Source of the DNA: Streptomyces sp. ISL-87
Lineage (GTDB): Bacteria > Actinomycetota > Actinomycetes > Streptomycetales > Streptomycetaceae
NCBI RefSeq assembly: GCF_018614095.1
Contig: NZ_JAGGOY010000059.1
Coordinates: 48,626 to 112,625 of the forward strand
DNA length: 64,000 nucleotides
Direction: 5' to 3'
This document shows positions 17,742 through 26,466 of this stretch, piece after piece. Numbering within the stretch: position 1 is the first letter of the stretch; the number at the start of each line of letters is the position of its first letter. Under the pieces are notes generated by a model, which was not told the DNA's origin, ran no database searches, and was given only the letters and a program-made list of their open reading frames with translations. Made by a program: the position numbers and the translations under genes.

Positions 17742-18170
17742 TCAGATCAGCTTCGCTGACAGCGTGATCGTCGTACCCGTCAGGGCCTGGCTGACCGGGC
17801 AGTTCTGCTTCGCGTCCTCGGCGGCCTCGGCGAACTTGGCGCTGTCGCTGCCGGGTACCTCGCCCTCGACGGTCAAGTGGATGCCAGTGATCCCCTTGCC
17901 GGGCACAAAAGTGACGGCCGCCGAGGTCGTCAGCTTGGTCGGCGGGGTGCCCGCCTTGTCCAGGACATTGGAGAAGGCCATGTTGTAGCAGCTGGAGTGC
18001 GCGGCGGCGATCAGCTCCTCCGGGCTGGTCCGCCCGTTCGCCAGCTCGTCGGTCCGGGCGGGCCAGGAAACGGGGTAGGAACCGAGCCCGGACGAGTCGA
18101 GCGTCACGACGCCCTTGCCCTCGAACAGGTTGCCTTCCCAGACGGCGTGCGCATTGCGCGTGGCGGCCAT
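17742..18170 (-). CDS. OsmC family peroxiredoxin
   Basis: A 142-residue thiol peroxidase of the OsmC/Ohr family. The two catalytic cysteines are visible in AAAHSSCYNMAFSNVL (about residue 59) and AKQNCPVSQAL (about residue 125), and TSPEELIAAAH is the family signature. Such enzymes reduce organic hydroperoxides. The full length and both cysteines are present. It is a single gene with its own strong terminator. OsmC is favoured over Ohr because of the NAHAVWEGNLFEGKG N-terminus. Confidence 0.93.
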   Translation of the reverse strand: MAATRNAHAVWEGNLFEGKGVVTLDSSGLGSYPVSWPARTDELANGRTSPEELIAAAHSSCYNMAFSNVLDKAGTPPTKLTTSAAVTFVPGKGITGIHLTVEGEVPGSDSAKFAEAAEDAKQNCPVSQALTGTTITLSAKLI

Positions 18171-18237
18171 GGTGGATCCCTTCGCAGAAGTGGAATCGAC
18201 CGGGCCGCCCAGACGAGACGACCCGGCGTCCCCAAAC

Positions 18238-19347
18238 CTACTGGGACACCAGGGGCTTCGCGTCGCGTGCCAGCGCGGTGAGCCGCGAGATGGCTCGGAA
18301 GTACTTCTTGCGGTAGCCGCCGTTCAGCATTTCTTCACTGAAGAGACGGTCGAAGGGGACGCCCGAGGCGAGCACCGGTATCTCCCGGTCGTACAGCCGG
18401 TCGGCCAGTACCACCAGCCGCAGCGCCGTCGACTGGTCCGGCACCGGGCCGACATCGGTCAGGCAGACCGCCGTTATCCCGTCCGTCAGCGCGCCGTACC
18501 GGCTCGGGTGCACCTTCGACAGGTGCTCCAGCAGGCCGGGGAAGTCGTCCAGGCTCGCGCCCGGGGTCGCGTACGCGGCCTTCGCCACCTGCTCGTCCGA
18601 GAACGGCGCCGGCGCCTCGGGCAGGCCTCGGTGCCGGTAGTCCTGCCCGTCGATCCGCAGCGGCCGGAAGTGCGCCGACAGCCCCTGGATCTCCCGCAGG
18701 AAGTCCGCGGCGGCGAAGCGGCCCTCGCCCAGCTTGCCCGGCAGGGTGTTGGAGGTCGCGGCCAGCGCCACGCCCTGCTCGACCAGCCGGCTCAGCAGTG
18801 AGGACACCAGCACGGTGTCACCCGGGTCGTCCAGCTCGAACTCGTCGATGCACAGCAGCCGGTGCCCGCCCAGCGTCTTCACCGTCTGCTGGAAGCCCAG
18901 CGCGCCGACCAGGTTGGTCAGCTCCACGAAGGTGCCGAAGGCCTTGAGCGCGGGTTCGGCCGGGGTCGCGTGCCACAGGGAGGCGAGCAGGTGGGTCTTG
19001 CCGACGCCGTAGCCGCCGTCCAGGTAGACCCCCCGCGAGCCGGGGGCCGCAGCCGCGGGCTTCTTGGCGAACCAGCGCCGCTTGCCGGCGCCGCTCGCGT
19101 GCGCCCCGCCCAGGCCGGCCGCGAAAGTGCTCAGTACGGTGACGGCCTCGGCCTGGCTCGGCTGGGCCGGGTCCGGGTTGTACGTGTCGAAGCGCACCGA
19201 GTCGAAACGCGGCGGCGGCACCATCTCGGCGACCAGGCGCTCGGCGGGCACGTGCGGCGCGCGGGCGCACAGGGCATGCGGGCCCGCGTCGGCTATCGGG
19301 CTCCGCCCGGACGTCGTCGAACCGGATGTGGAGAGAGAGGTTGACAC
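18238..19347 (-). CDS. zapE: Cell division protein ZapE (AFG1-like ATPase)
   Basis: A 369-residue P-loop ATPase. Walker A reads DGGYGVGKTHLLAS and Walker B LLCIDEFELDD; SLLSRLVEQGVALAATSNTLP and the sensor region match the AFG1/ZapE family. ZapE interacts with FtsZ in E. coli; in streptomycetes the role is not known. The start was placed at GTG 19347 (residues STSLSTSG), since earlier residues do not look native. A TAGAGT box (19356-19361 on the minus strand) ends 8 nt before this GTG, which would suit a leaderless transcript. It is divergent from the reductase gene at 19384. Confidence 0.9.
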   Translation of the reverse strand: MSTSLSTSGSTTSGRSPIADAGPHALCARAPHVPAERLVAEMVPPPRFDSVRFDTYNPDPAQPSQAEAVTVLSTFAAGLGGAHASGAGKRRWFAKKPAAAAPGSRGVYLDGGYGVGKTHLLASLWHATPAEPALKAFGTFVELTNLVGALGFQQTVKTLGGHRLLCIDEFELDDPGDTVLVSSLLSRLVEQGVALAATSNTLPGKLGEGRFAAADFLREIQGLSAHFRPLRIDGQDYRHRGLPEAPAPFSDEQVAKAAYATPGASLDDFPGLLEHLSKVHPSRYGALTDGITAVCLTDVGPVPDQSTALRLVVLADRLYDREIPVLASGVPFDRLFSEEMLNGGYRKKYFRAISRLTALARDAKPLVSQ

Positions 19348-19383
19348 AGCCCTTAACTCTACGGGGCGTGTCACACTGCACCG

Positions 19384-20169
19384 ATGCGACGCCTGTTCCC
19401 TGTGACCGATCAGACATCAGATCAGACATCAGTAGCCGAGGCCGACCGGGAGTGGTCGATGGACGAGCTCGCGGAGGCGTACGCGTACCCTCCGCTCGCC
19501 GGCGACGCGCACTGGCTGCGGGCGAACATGGTCTCCACCCTGGACGGGGCCGCCCAGCACGAGGGGCGCTCCCAGCCCATCTCCGGCGAGACCGACATGC
19601 GGATCTTCGGCACCCTGCGAGGACTGGCCGATGTGGTGGTCGTCGGCGCGGAAACGGTTCGCCGGGAGGGCTACCGGCCGGCCCGCGCCCGGGAGGCCTT
19701 CGCGGCCCGCCGCAAGGCCGCGGGGCAGGGCCCGGCCCCCGCCATCGCGGTGATCACCGCGAGCATGGACCTGGACTTCAGCCTGCCGCTGTTCACCTCC
19801 CCCCTGGTGCCCACCCTGGTGATCACCGGCGCCACCGCGCCCGCCGACCGGGTGGCCGAGGCCGCCGGGGCCGGGGCCGAGGTCGTCGTGGCCGGGGACG
19901 GGGCCGCCGTGGATCCGGCCCGGGCCGTACGGGAGCTCGCGGAGCGGGGTCTGCGCCGCCAGCTCACCGAGGGCGGGCCCCGGATGCTGGGCCAGTTCGT
20001 GGCCGCCGACGCGCTGGACGAGCTGTGCCTGACCGTCGCGCCGATGCTCGCGGCGGGGGACGCCCAGCGCATCGCCTGGGGCCCCTCGGTGGCCGTACCG
20101 CACCGGCTGGCGCCCGCGTCCGTACTGGAAGAGGCCGGGTTCCTCTTCACGAGCTACCGTCGGATCTGA
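19384..20169 (+). CDS. RibD C-terminal-type (pyrimidine) reductase
   Basis: A 261-residue protein of the dihydrofolate-reductase-like RibD C-terminal family. NMVSTLDGAAQHEGRSQPISGETD is the N-terminal substrate region, followed by DVVVVGAETVRREGYRPAR, the NADPH-binding LVITGATAP segment and GLRRQLTEGGPRMLGQFVAADALDELCLT. Stand-alone members in actinomycetes are annotated as pyrimidine reductases but lack the deaminase half of RibD and are not in a riboflavin operon here. It may act on riboflavin precursors, or in coenzyme F420 or another secondary pathway; this cannot be decided. Confidence 0.85.
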   Translation: MRRLFPVTDQTSDQTSVAEADREWSMDELAEAYAYPPLAGDAHWLRANMVSTLDGAAQHEGRSQPISGETDMRIFGTLRGLADVVVVGAETVRREGYRPARAREAFAARRKAAGQGPAPAIAVITASMDLDFSLPLFTSPLVPTLVITGATAPADRVAEAAGAGAEVVVAGDGAAVDPARAVRELAERGLRRQLTEGGPRMLGQFVAADALDELCLTVAPMLAAGDAQRIAWGPSVAVPHRLAPASVLEEAGFLFTSYRRI

Positions 20170-20317
20170 CAAGGGGCGGAATTTGCCGTTCCGCTTTGCT
20201 TCCCCCGGGCACATAACTGGGCAGACATATCCGCGCAAGGCCCCGCGCGACAGCGGGGCAGGATGGTTTCCGCAGGGGCCGGGCGACCGGCCTCGGCCCA
20301 TGAAGGAGAGGGCGTCC

Positions 20318-20785
20318 GTGTTCACGAGTGTATTGATGATCGAGCAGCCGCTGACCCCGGTCGACGTGGACTTCGTCACCAGCCTTCACGGAGACGACGC
20401 GGTCTCCTTCTTCGTCCTCATGCAACCCCGGGGCGACCAGGACCGACTGCTCCGCGCCATCGACGACGTAGCGCTCGGTGAGCTCCCCGAGGCCATCCGC
20501 GAGGGCGACGAACCCGAGGGCGAGGCCGCCCGCGGCCCCGCCGAGCAGGCCCTTGAGCACTCCCTGGAGGCCCTGCGGAAGAAGGGCGCCAAGGCCTCCG
20601 GCCAGATCATCGAGGACCACCCCCTCGACAAACTCAAGGCCGTCGTGGAGGAGACGAACGCCGATGAGGTGATCGTCCTGACCGCCCCGCACTTCGTCGA
20701 GGAGTTCTTCCACCGGGACTGGGCCTCCCGGGCCCGGCACAAGGTCGGCGTTCCGGTGCTCAAGCTCTTCGCCCACAACGAATAG
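20318..20785 (+). CDS. Conserved actinobacterial protein of unknown function
   Basis: A 155-residue protein. The start is GTG with GGAGAG 7 nt upstream; TTG and ATG codons upstream lack this. It has a beta-alpha-beta look: VFTSVLMIEQPLTPVDVDFVTSL, then VSFFVLMQPRGDQDRLLRAID, a charged helical middle (EAIREGDEPEGEAARG) and EETNADEVIVLTAPHFVEEFF...KVGVPVLKLFAHNE at the end. The last part resembles universal-stress-protein-like folds with a conserved HxxxEFF element. It lies 48 nt upstream of murC, an association I believe is common in Streptomyces. Homologues have been labelled indole-3-glycerol phosphate synthase without support. Confidence 0.7.
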   Translation: MFTSVLMIEQPLTPVDVDFVTSLHGDDAVSFFVLMQPRGDQDRLLRAIDDVALGELPEAIREGDEPEGEAARGPAEQALEHSLEALRKKGAKASGQIIEDHPLDKLKAVVEETNADEVIVLTAPHFVEEFFHRDWASRARHKVGVPVLKLFAHNE

Positions 20786-20833
20786 GCTGGGGTCCGGTTC
20801 AACCTCTCGTACTCGATTTCTGGAGCGACCTGA

Positions 20834-22228
20834 ATGAAGCCCGGCCTGCCGACCGCCATGGAACGGCCCCACTTCATCGGCATCGGCGGCGCCGGGATGT
20901 CCGGCATCGCGAAGATCCTCGCCCAGCGCGGCGCGCAGGTCGCCGGCAGCGACGCGCGTGACTCGGAGACCGCCCAGGCGCTGCGCGCCCACGGCGCCAC
21001 CGTCCACATCGGGCACGCCGCCGGCCACCTCGCCGACGACTCCACCTGCGTGGTCGTCTCCAGCGCCATCCGCGCCGACAACCCCGAGCTGGCCCGCGCC
21101 GCCGAGCTCGGCATCCCCGTCGTGCACCGCTCCGACGCCCTCGCGGGCCTGATGGACGGCCTGCGCCCCATCGCGGTCGCCGGTACGCACGGCAAGACCA
21201 CCACCACCTCGATGCTGGCGGTGTCCCTGTCGGCCCTGGGCCTGGACCCGTCGTACGCCATCGGCGGCGACCTGGACGCGCCGGGCTCCAACGCCCACCA
21301 CGGCGAGGGCGACATCTTCGTGGCCGAGGCGGACGAGAGCGACCGGAGCTTCCACAAGTACACCCCCCAGGTCGCGATCATCCTCAACGCGGAGCTCGAC
21401 CACCACGCGAACTACGCGTCGATGGAGGAGATCTACGAGTCCTTCGAGACCTTCGTCGGCAAGATCGTCCCCGGCGGCACCCTGGTCGTCGCCCACGGCC
21501 AGGCCGGCGCGGCCGAGATCGCCCGCCGCGTCGCCGGGAACGAGGGCCTCCAGGTCGTCACGTACGGCGAGGAGGACGGCGCCGACGTCCGCATCACGAA
21601 GATCACCCCGCGCGGTCTGACCAGCGAGGTCACCGTCGTCCTCGACGGCCGGATGCTCACCTTCACCGTTTCCGTGCCCGGCCGCCACTACGCGCACAAC
21701 GCCGTCGCGGCCCTCGCCGCCGGTGTCGCCCTCGGCATCCCGGCGCACAACCTGGCCTCCGCCCTCGGCAAGTACACCGGCGTCAAGCGCCGCCTCCAGC
21801 TCAAGGGCGAGGCGGCCGGCGTGCAGGTGATCGACTCCTACGCGCACCACCCGACGGAGATGACCGCCGACCTGGAGGCCATCCGCGGCGCCGCCGGCGA
21901 CTCCCGGATCCTGGTCGTCTTCCAGCCCCACCTCTTCTCCCGCACCCAGGAGCTCGGCAAGGAGATGGGCCAGGCCCTGGCGCTCGCCGACTCCTCCGTG
22001 GTCCTCGACATCTACCCGGCGCGCGAGGACCCGGTCCCCGGGGTCACCAGCGAGATCATCATCGCCGCCGCCCGGGCCGCGGGCGCCGACGTCAACGCCG
22101 AGCACGACAAGGACGCCGTCGCCGACGTCATCGCGGGAATGGCGAAGCCGGGCGATCTCGTTCTCACGATGGGCGCGGGCGACGTCACGGACCTCGGTCC
22201 GGCCATCCTCGCCCGCCTGTCGAACTGA
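20834..22228 (+). CDS. murC: UDP-N-acetylmuramate--L-alanine ligase
   Basis: A 464-residue enzyme that adds L-alanine to UDP-MurNAc in peptidoglycan synthesis. Mur ligase domains are seen in order: N-terminal UDP-binding (HFIGIGGAGMSGIAKIL), central ATPase with P-loop GTHGKTTTTSML and the metal/catalytic region VAEADESDRSFHKY, HNAVAALAAGVALGIP, and the C-terminal domain (RRLQLKGEAAGVQVIDSYAHHPTEM, VVFQPHLFSRTQ). Length is normal. It is outside a dcw cluster, a layout I recall for Streptomyces too. ATG at 20834 and ATG at 20858 are both possible. Confidence 0.95.
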   Translation: MKPGLPTAMERPHFIGIGGAGMSGIAKILAQRGAQVAGSDARDSETAQALRAHGATVHIGHAAGHLADDSTCVVVSSAIRADNPELARAAELGIPVVHRSDALAGLMDGLRPIAVAGTHGKTTTTSMLAVSLSALGLDPSYAIGGDLDAPGSNAHHGEGDIFVAEADESDRSFHKYTPQVAIILNAELDHHANYASMEEIYESFETFVGKIVPGGTLVVAHGQAGAAEIARRVAGNEGLQVVTYGEEDGADVRITKITPRGLTSEVTVVLDGRMLTFTVSVPGRHYAHNAVAALAAGVALGIPAHNLASALGKYTGVKRRLQLKGEAAGVQVIDSYAHHPTEMTADLEAIRGAAGDSRILVVFQPHLFSRTQELGKEMGQALALADSSVVLDIYPAREDPVPGVTSEIIIAAARAAGADVNAEHDKDAVADVIAGMAKPGDLVLTMGAGDVTDLGPAILARLSN

Positions 22229-22251
22229 GGGCCTGAGGAAACGGGAGAGTC

Positions 22252-22659
22252 ATGTCGTACGAGGTCGAGAAGACGGACGAGCAGTGGCAGGCGGAGCTGA
22301 CCCCGTCCGAATACCAGGTGCTGCGCCTCGCGGGCACCGAGCCGGCCTTCCGAGGTGAGTACACGGACACCAAGACGGAGGGCGTCTACTCCTGTCGCGC
22401 CTGCGGCAACGAGCTGTTCCGCTCCACCGAGAAGTTCGAGTCGCACTGCGGCTGGCCGTCCTTCTTCGACCCGAAGGACTCCGACGCCGTCGAGCTGAAG
22501 GCGGACGTCTCGCATGGCATGGTCCGCACCGAGGTGCTCTGCTCGAAGTGCGGCTCGCACCTGGGCCACGTCTTCGAGGGCGAGGGCTACCCGACGCCCA
22601 CCGACCAGCGCTATTGCATCAACTCGATCTCGCTCCGCTTGATCCCCGGCGTGGGCTGA
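22252..22659 (+). CDS. msrB: Peptide-methionine (R)-S-oxide reductase
   Basis: A 135-residue MsrB that repairs methionine-R-sulfoxide. Two zinc-binding CxxC motifs are present (CRACGNELF and CSKCGSHLG), as is GWPSFFDP, and the catalytic cysteine is in RYCINSISLRL near the C-terminus. An ATG with GGGAGAG upstream starts the gene 23 nt after murC, so the two may be cotranscribed. A shortened, decayed copy of this gene lies 36 kb away at 58853-58986. Confidence 0.96.
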   Translation: MSYEVEKTDEQWQAELTPSEYQVLRLAGTEPAFRGEYTDTKTEGVYSCRACGNELFRSTEKFESHCGWPSFFDPKDSDAVELKADVSHGMVRTEVLCSKCGSHLGHVFEGEGYPTPTDQRYCINSISLRLIPGVG

Positions 22660-23235
22660 CCGGGCCAGTCAACGAACGGATCTCCACGGCCTCGTCGTCG
22701 AGCGGGAGGAAGCAGGCGAGCCTGCCGCGGTCGCCAGTGAGAGCCAGGGCGCGGGCATTGAGCGGAACCGCCACGGTCACACTGCCATGGCGCAGCACGC
22801 CGAACCGTCCATCGCCCTTGTCCAGGCGGAGGACGACATCGGCGCAGCCGCGCTCGCTACGGAGCTGGCGCACGCCGTCGTCCGAACCGACGTGGATGTG
22901 TTCGGCCTGCCGGAGGAACAGAGCGCTGACCGGGGCGAACGCGCCAGGCCCCCGTCGGTGCCGGGTCGGCATGTCACCGTGAAAGCGGTGCCCTCGGTCC
23001 AGTCCCCTCCCGGATATCGCTGGGTGCGGCCACTGCGCCGCCGGATGTTGAGGCCCCGCGGCCGGGCTGGACCCGGCCAGGCAGGTCAGCGCCCGCGCGG
23101 TCGTGCCTGGTCACGTCCGGAGCAGGAGACGGTGCACGGAGAGATCAGCCCGCCGCCCGCCGCTCGCCGCCCGTCGGTCACTGACACGACGGCGCCGTGA
23201 CCCTTGACCGGGGGGCCTTCTTCCCCAATGCTTCA
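22660..23235. other. Unassigned region, possibly decayed coding DNA
   Basis: No gene can be supported. The most protein-like frame is on the minus strand (22619-22972), with DVVLRLDKGDGRFGVLRHG and VTVAVPLNARALALTG, a beta-strand pattern that recalls the C-terminal domain of alpha-amylase-family enzymes, but it overlaps the end of msrB and lacks an N-terminus. It is either an old remnant or chance. Confidence 0.3.
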
Positions 23236-23271
23236 GTTGCGACTTGAGAGACGCGCATCACCATAGGCAAC
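23236..23271. promoter_or_regulatory. Two weak matches to the cluster operator upstream of the mycothiol dehydrogenase
   Basis: GTTGCGACTTGAGAGAC (23236-23252) and, on the other strand, GTTGCCTATGGTGATGC (23255-23271) share the GTTGC half-site and 17-bp length of the palindromes found in the choline/betaine cluster. Only the left arms are good matches. Confidence 0.4.
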
Positions 23272-23306
23272 ACTGTCAAGGGATTCGTTCCAGTCGAGGA
23301 GTACCC

Positions 23307-24392
23307 ATGGCCCACGAGGTCCGCGCCGTCGTCGCCCTGGAGAAGGGCGCGCCCGTCTCCGTGGAAACGATCGTCGTACCCGACCCCGGACCCGGCGAGG
23401 CGCTGGTGAAGATCGAGGCGTGCGGCGTCTGCCACACCGATCTGCACTACCGCGAGGGCGGCATCAACGACGACTTCCCCTTCCTCCTCGGGCACGAGGC
23501 GGCAGGTCGTGTCGAGGCCGTCGGTGCGGGTGTCACCGAGGTCGAGCCCGGTGACTTCGTGATCCTGAACTGGCGCGCGGTCTGCGGCCAGTGCCGTGCC
23601 TGCCGCAAGGGCAAGCCGTGGTACTGCTTCTCCACGCACAACGCGACCCAGCCGATGACGCTGCTCGACGGCACGCCCCTCGCCCCCGCGCTCGGCATCG
23701 GCGCCTTCGCGGAGAAGACGCTGGTCGCCGCCGGGCAGTGCACCAAGGTCGACCCCGCCGCTCCGGCCGCCGCCGCCGGACTGCTCGGCTGCGGTGTCAT
23801 GGCGGGCTTCGGCGCCGCCGTGAACACCGGCGCCGTCGGCCGCGGCGACTCCGTCGCCGTCATCGGGTGCGGCGGCGTCGGGATGGCCGCCGTCGCCGGA
23901 GCGAAGCTCGCCGGGGCGACCAGCGTCATCGCCGTCGACGTCGACGCGCGCAAGCTGGAACGGGCCAGAAGTATGGGCGCCACCCATACCGTCGACGGCA
24001 CGAAGACGGATGTGGTCGAGGCCGTACGCGAGCTGACCGGAGGATTCGGCGCGGATGTGGTCGTCGAGGCCGTCGGCCGTCCGGAGACGTACAAGCAGGC
24101 GTTCTACGCCCGCGACCTGGCGGGCACCGTCGTGCTCGTCGGCGTACCCACTCCCGAGATGAAGCTGGAGCTGCCGCTGCTCGACATCTTCGGGCGCGGC
24201 GGCTCTCTGAAGTCCAGCTGGTACGGCGACTGCCTTCCCTCACGCGACTTCCCGATGCTCATCGACCTGTATCTGCAGGGGCGCTTCGACCTCGACGCGT
24301 TCGTCTCCGAGACGATCGGACTCGGCGATGTCGAGAAAGCCTTCGAGAAGATGCACCACGGCGATGTGCTGCGCTCGGTGGTGGTGTTCTGA
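23307..24392 (+). CDS. mscR: S-(hydroxymethyl)mycothiol dehydrogenase (mycothiol-dependent formaldehyde dehydrogenase)
   Basis: A 361-residue zinc alcohol dehydrogenase. The catalytic zinc site is [13 protein letters not shown] with GHEAAGRVE; the structural zinc loop has [15 protein letters not shown]; the NAD site is [18 protein letters not shown]. The overall sequence and length match mycothiol-dependent formaldehyde dehydrogenases, which oxidise the adduct of formaldehyde and mycothiol to S-formylmycothiol. It overlaps the next gene by one base (TGATG), and both precede the betaine demethylation genes, whose reactions release formaldehyde. A generic zinc alcohol dehydrogenase is the less likely reading. 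Confidence 0.85.
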   Translation: MAHEVRAVVALEKGAPVSVETIVVPDPGPGEALVKIEACGVCHTDLHYREGGINDDFPFLLGHEAAGRVEAVGAGVTEVEPGDFVILNWRAVCGQCRACRKGKPWYCFSTHNATQPMTLLDGTPLAPALGIGAFAEKTLVAAGQCTKVDPAAPAAAAGLLGCGVMAGFGAAVNTGAVGRGDSVAVIGCGGVGMAAVAGAKLAGATSVIAVDVDARKLERARSMGATHTVDGTKTDVVEAVRELTGGFGADVVVEAVGRPETYKQAFYARDLAGTVVLVGVPTPEMKLELPLLDIFGRGGSLKSSWYGDCLPSRDFPMLIDLYLQGRFDLDAFVSETIGLGDVEKAFEKMHHGDVLRSVVVF

Positions 24393-25030
24393 TGGCGGCG
24401 GGGGAACTGCGCATCGAACGCCTCGTCACCAGCGGGACGTTCAGCCTCGACGGCGGGACCTGGGAGGTCGACAACAACGTCTGGTTCGTCGGGGACGACC
24501 ACGAGGTCGTGGTCATCGACGCCGCGCACGACGCCGAGGCGATTCTGGCCGCTGTCGGCGACCGCCGTCTGTCCGCCGTCGTCTGCACCCACGCGCACGA
24601 CGACCACGTGAACGCGGCGCCCGAGGTCGCGGACCGGACGGGCGCGCCCATCCTCCTTCACCCCGACGACCAGGTGCTGTGGAAGATGACGCACCCGAAC
24701 CGCCGGCCCGACCGTGCGGTGGCGGACGGAGAGCGGATCGAGGTGGCGGGGACGTTTCTGCGCGTGCTCCATACGCCCGGCCACGCGCCGGGGGCAGTGT
24801 GCCTGTACGCGCCCGGCCTGGGCGCCCTCTTCAGCGGGGACACGCTCTTCGCGGGCGGACCCGGCGCGACCGGACGGTCGTACAGCGACTTCGGCGCGAT
24901 CATCGGATCGATCGGCGACCGGCTGCTGACCCTCCCGGGCGAGACGGTCGTGTACCCGGGCCACGGGGACACGACCACCATCGCCGCCGAAGCGCCACAC
25001 CTCGAAGAATGGGCTGCCCGCGGTTGGTGA
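24392..25030 (+). CDS. Metallo-beta-lactamase-fold hydrolase coupled to the formaldehyde dehydrogenase
   Basis: A 212-residue MBL-fold hydrolase. The metal site THAHDDHVNAAPE (HxHxDH), the following HTPGHAPGAVCLY and FSGDTLF, and the terminal YPGHGDTT are intact, as in glyoxalase-II-like enzymes. It starts on the stop codon of the mycothiol dehydrogenase, so the two are coupled. In several actinomycetes such a protein follows this dehydrogenase; hydrolysis of S-formylmycothiol to formate and mycothiol is the natural proposal. That activity is inferred from position only. Confidence 0.85.
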   Translation: MAAGELRIERLVTSGTFSLDGGTWEVDNNVWFVGDDHEVVVIDAAHDAEAILAAVGDRRLSAVVCTHAHDDHVNAAPEVADRTGAPILLHPDDQVLWKMTHPNRRPDRAVADGERIEVAGTFLRVLHTPGHAPGAVCLYAPGLGALFSGDTLFAGGPGATGRSYSDFGAIIGSIGDRLLTLPGETVVYPGHGDTTTIAAEAPHLEEWAARGW

Positions 25031-25044
25031 CCACGGGCGGGCCC

Positions 25045-25062
25045 GGCCGGAGTCAACCGGCC
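25045..25062. terminator. Hairpin between convergent genes
   Basis: GGCCGG and CCGGCC with a 6-nt loop, in the 33-nt gap between the MBL-fold gene and the phosphatase on the other strand. Confidence 0.5.
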
Positions 25063-25063
25063 T

Positions 25064-26182
25064 TCAGCCCCCGATCTCCGCGGGCTTGACGGCCACCCAG
25101 TTGCGGTCGGCGTCGACAGGGACGCCGGCCGCCTTCTGCTCATCCGCCCGCTTGGCTTTCTCGACCTCCAGCGCGTCCGTGTACTTCTGCTTGCGGTTGA
25201 CCCACAGCCGAAGGCCCCCGGCCCGCACATCGGTGTCGAAGAGCATGAACCAGTCGGAGGGGGCGTCACCGGCGACGAGCATCGGACGCTCGTAGGGGTC
25301 GATGTACTCCTTGATGCCGGCGAGCTTGCCCACGTACCACGTGCCCGGGGTCCACAGATACGGTGTTATGACCATGCTGTTGTGCTTGCTCGCCGGGTAC
25401 TCCGCGTCGAGGAAGTGCCCCTTCTCTATCTGCTTGCGCGCGGTGGTCAGTTCACCGGTCCCCGGGTCGCGGAGCAGCGTGGTGACGCCGATGACGTTCT
25501 TCGGCTCGATACCGAGGCCGTACGTGGGGTCGGACACGACCATGCGCACCAGCTCCTCGTGTGCGGCGGTCATCACGTAGGGCGTGATCCCGTGCTTCCG
25601 GAGCTCGCCCAGGAGTTCGCGCTGGGCGGGATAGATGCGCGGAGGGTTGACCGTGCTGTGCACGGTGACATCGCCGTCGTAGTACGTCACCGGGATGGGC
25701 TTGCCGTAGGCGAAGAGTTCGTCGACGCGGGCCTTGAGCTTCTCCAGGCTGAGCCCCGAGAACACCTGCGCGATCCACGGGTAGCAGACCTTGTCGTCGA
25801 TCTCGCAGAGCCGCACGTAGTACGAGTAGAGGCTCTCGTCGTCCCGGAAGGGGATGAGTTTCAGCGAGGGGTCGAGCGAGTCCCGGCTCAGCACGCCCTT
25901 CATCTCGAGATACGGGAGCAGGGCCTCCTCCAGGTCGTAGCGCCAGATCGTGTTGTCGGCGTCGAACACCGCGTATGCGCCGCGCCCGGCGGAATCCGCG
26001 ATGAGTTTCTCCAGCCGACGTCCCTGTCCATCCGGCCAGGACTTCAGCTCGGCCTTGCGGCTGTTTTGGCCGGCGGGGGCCGGGTCGCCCGAGGCCTGAG
26101 CCAGGACGGGGCCGGCCGCCACCGTGGCGAGTGCGGTGACCGCGGTGACGACGCTGAGCAGGCGGTGCCGGGCAACGGGCAT
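25064..26182 (-). CDS. Secreted phosphorylcholine phosphatase-like HAD enzyme
   Basis: A 372-residue protein with a cleavable signal peptide (hydrophobic LLSVVTAVTALATVAAG, cut near VLAQA). The HAD motif I is AVFDADNTIWRYDLEE; motif II follows in TPYVMTAAHEELV; motif III/IV lies in PMLVAGDAPSDWFML. This arrangement, with DADNTIW and a large cap, matches the phosphorylcholine phosphatase (PchP) group of Pseudomonas, which frees choline from phosphocholine outside the cell. It is divergent from the Rieske genes, across a region with operator-like repeats, which fits a choline scavenging role. Confidence 0.75.
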   Translation of the reverse strand: MPVARHRLLSVVTAVTALATVAAGPVLAQASGDPAPAGQNSRKAELKSWPDGQGRRLEKLIADSAGRGAYAVFDADNTIWRYDLEEALLPYLEMKGVLSRDSLDPSLKLIPFRDDESLYSYYVRLCEIDDKVCYPWIAQVFSGLSLEKLKARVDELFAYGKPIPVTYYDGDVTVHSTVNPPRIYPAQRELLGELRKHGITPYVMTAAHEELVRMVVSDPTYGLGIEPKNVIGVTTLLRDPGTGELTTARKQIEKGHFLDAEYPASKHNSMVITPYLWTPGTWYVGKLAGIKEYIDPYERPMLVAGDAPSDWFMLFDTDVRAGGLRLWVNRKQKYTDALEVEKAKRADEQKAAGVPVDADRNWVAVKPAEIGG

Positions 26183-26200
26183 GGTGACCCCTCTCGTCGG

Positions 26201-26236
26201 GTTCCTTATCGCGCAATGCCTTGTCTTATGCGCAAC
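26201..26236. promoter_or_regulatory. Operator-like repeats upstream of the phosphatase
   Basis: Two 17-bp imperfect palindromes of the cluster type: GTTCCTTATCGCGCAAT (26201-26217) and CTTGTCTTATGCGCAAC (26220-26236), 19 bp apart start to start, 19-54 nt upstream of the phosphatase start. A regulator bound here would block its transcription or translation start region. Confidence 0.6.
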
Positions 26237-26340
26237 GAAGGGAACTCGCGGCCGGCGATCCCTGTCAAGACATGTGACACGGCGGCCTCATGAGGACGGC
26301 ATGGCGTCCGCTGCGGCAGTCGTTCCGCCATATGCGGAAT

Positions 26341-26357
26341 CGTGCGTAGAGCGCAAC
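26341..26357. promoter_or_regulatory. Operator-like 17-mer in the divergent promoter region
   Basis: CGTGCGTAGAGCGCAAC fits the 5-7-5 layout (right arm GCAAC). It lies midway between the phosphatase and the Rieske ferredoxin gene. Confidence 0.5.
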
Positions 26358-26390
26358 GAGAGGATCCCTTGGGCCGTCGCGAACGGCGCC

Positions 26391-26419
26391 TTGACAAGGC
26401 ATAGGGGGGCCCTCAAACT
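26391..26419 (+). promoter_or_regulatory. Candidate promoter of the Rieske ferredoxin operon
   Basis: TTGACA (26391-26396), 17-nt spacer, CAAACT (26414-26419). The -35 is consensus; the -10 is weak. Operator-like repeats lie just downstream of the expected transcription start. Confidence 0.45.
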
Positions 26420-26422
26420 GAC

Positions 26423-26458
26423 GTTGCGTTCACCGCAATCCGTTTCGCTATACGCACC
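26423..26458. promoter_or_regulatory. Operator-like palindromes upstream of the Rieske ferredoxin
   Basis: GTTGCGTTCACCGCAAT (26423-26439) is a near-perfect palindrome; GTTTCGCTATACGCACC (26442-26458) is a second, weaker copy 19 bp later, on the same spacing as the pair at 26201 and 26220. They end 8 nt before the first ATG. Confidence 0.65.
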
Positions 26459-26466
26459 GAGGTGTC

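Noticed and set aside
20147-22105. A 652-codon open frame antisense to murC
   Set aside because: It is Gly/Asp/Val/Arg-rich with no family signal, as expected for the complement of a high-GC gene; murC on the other strand has all its motifs.
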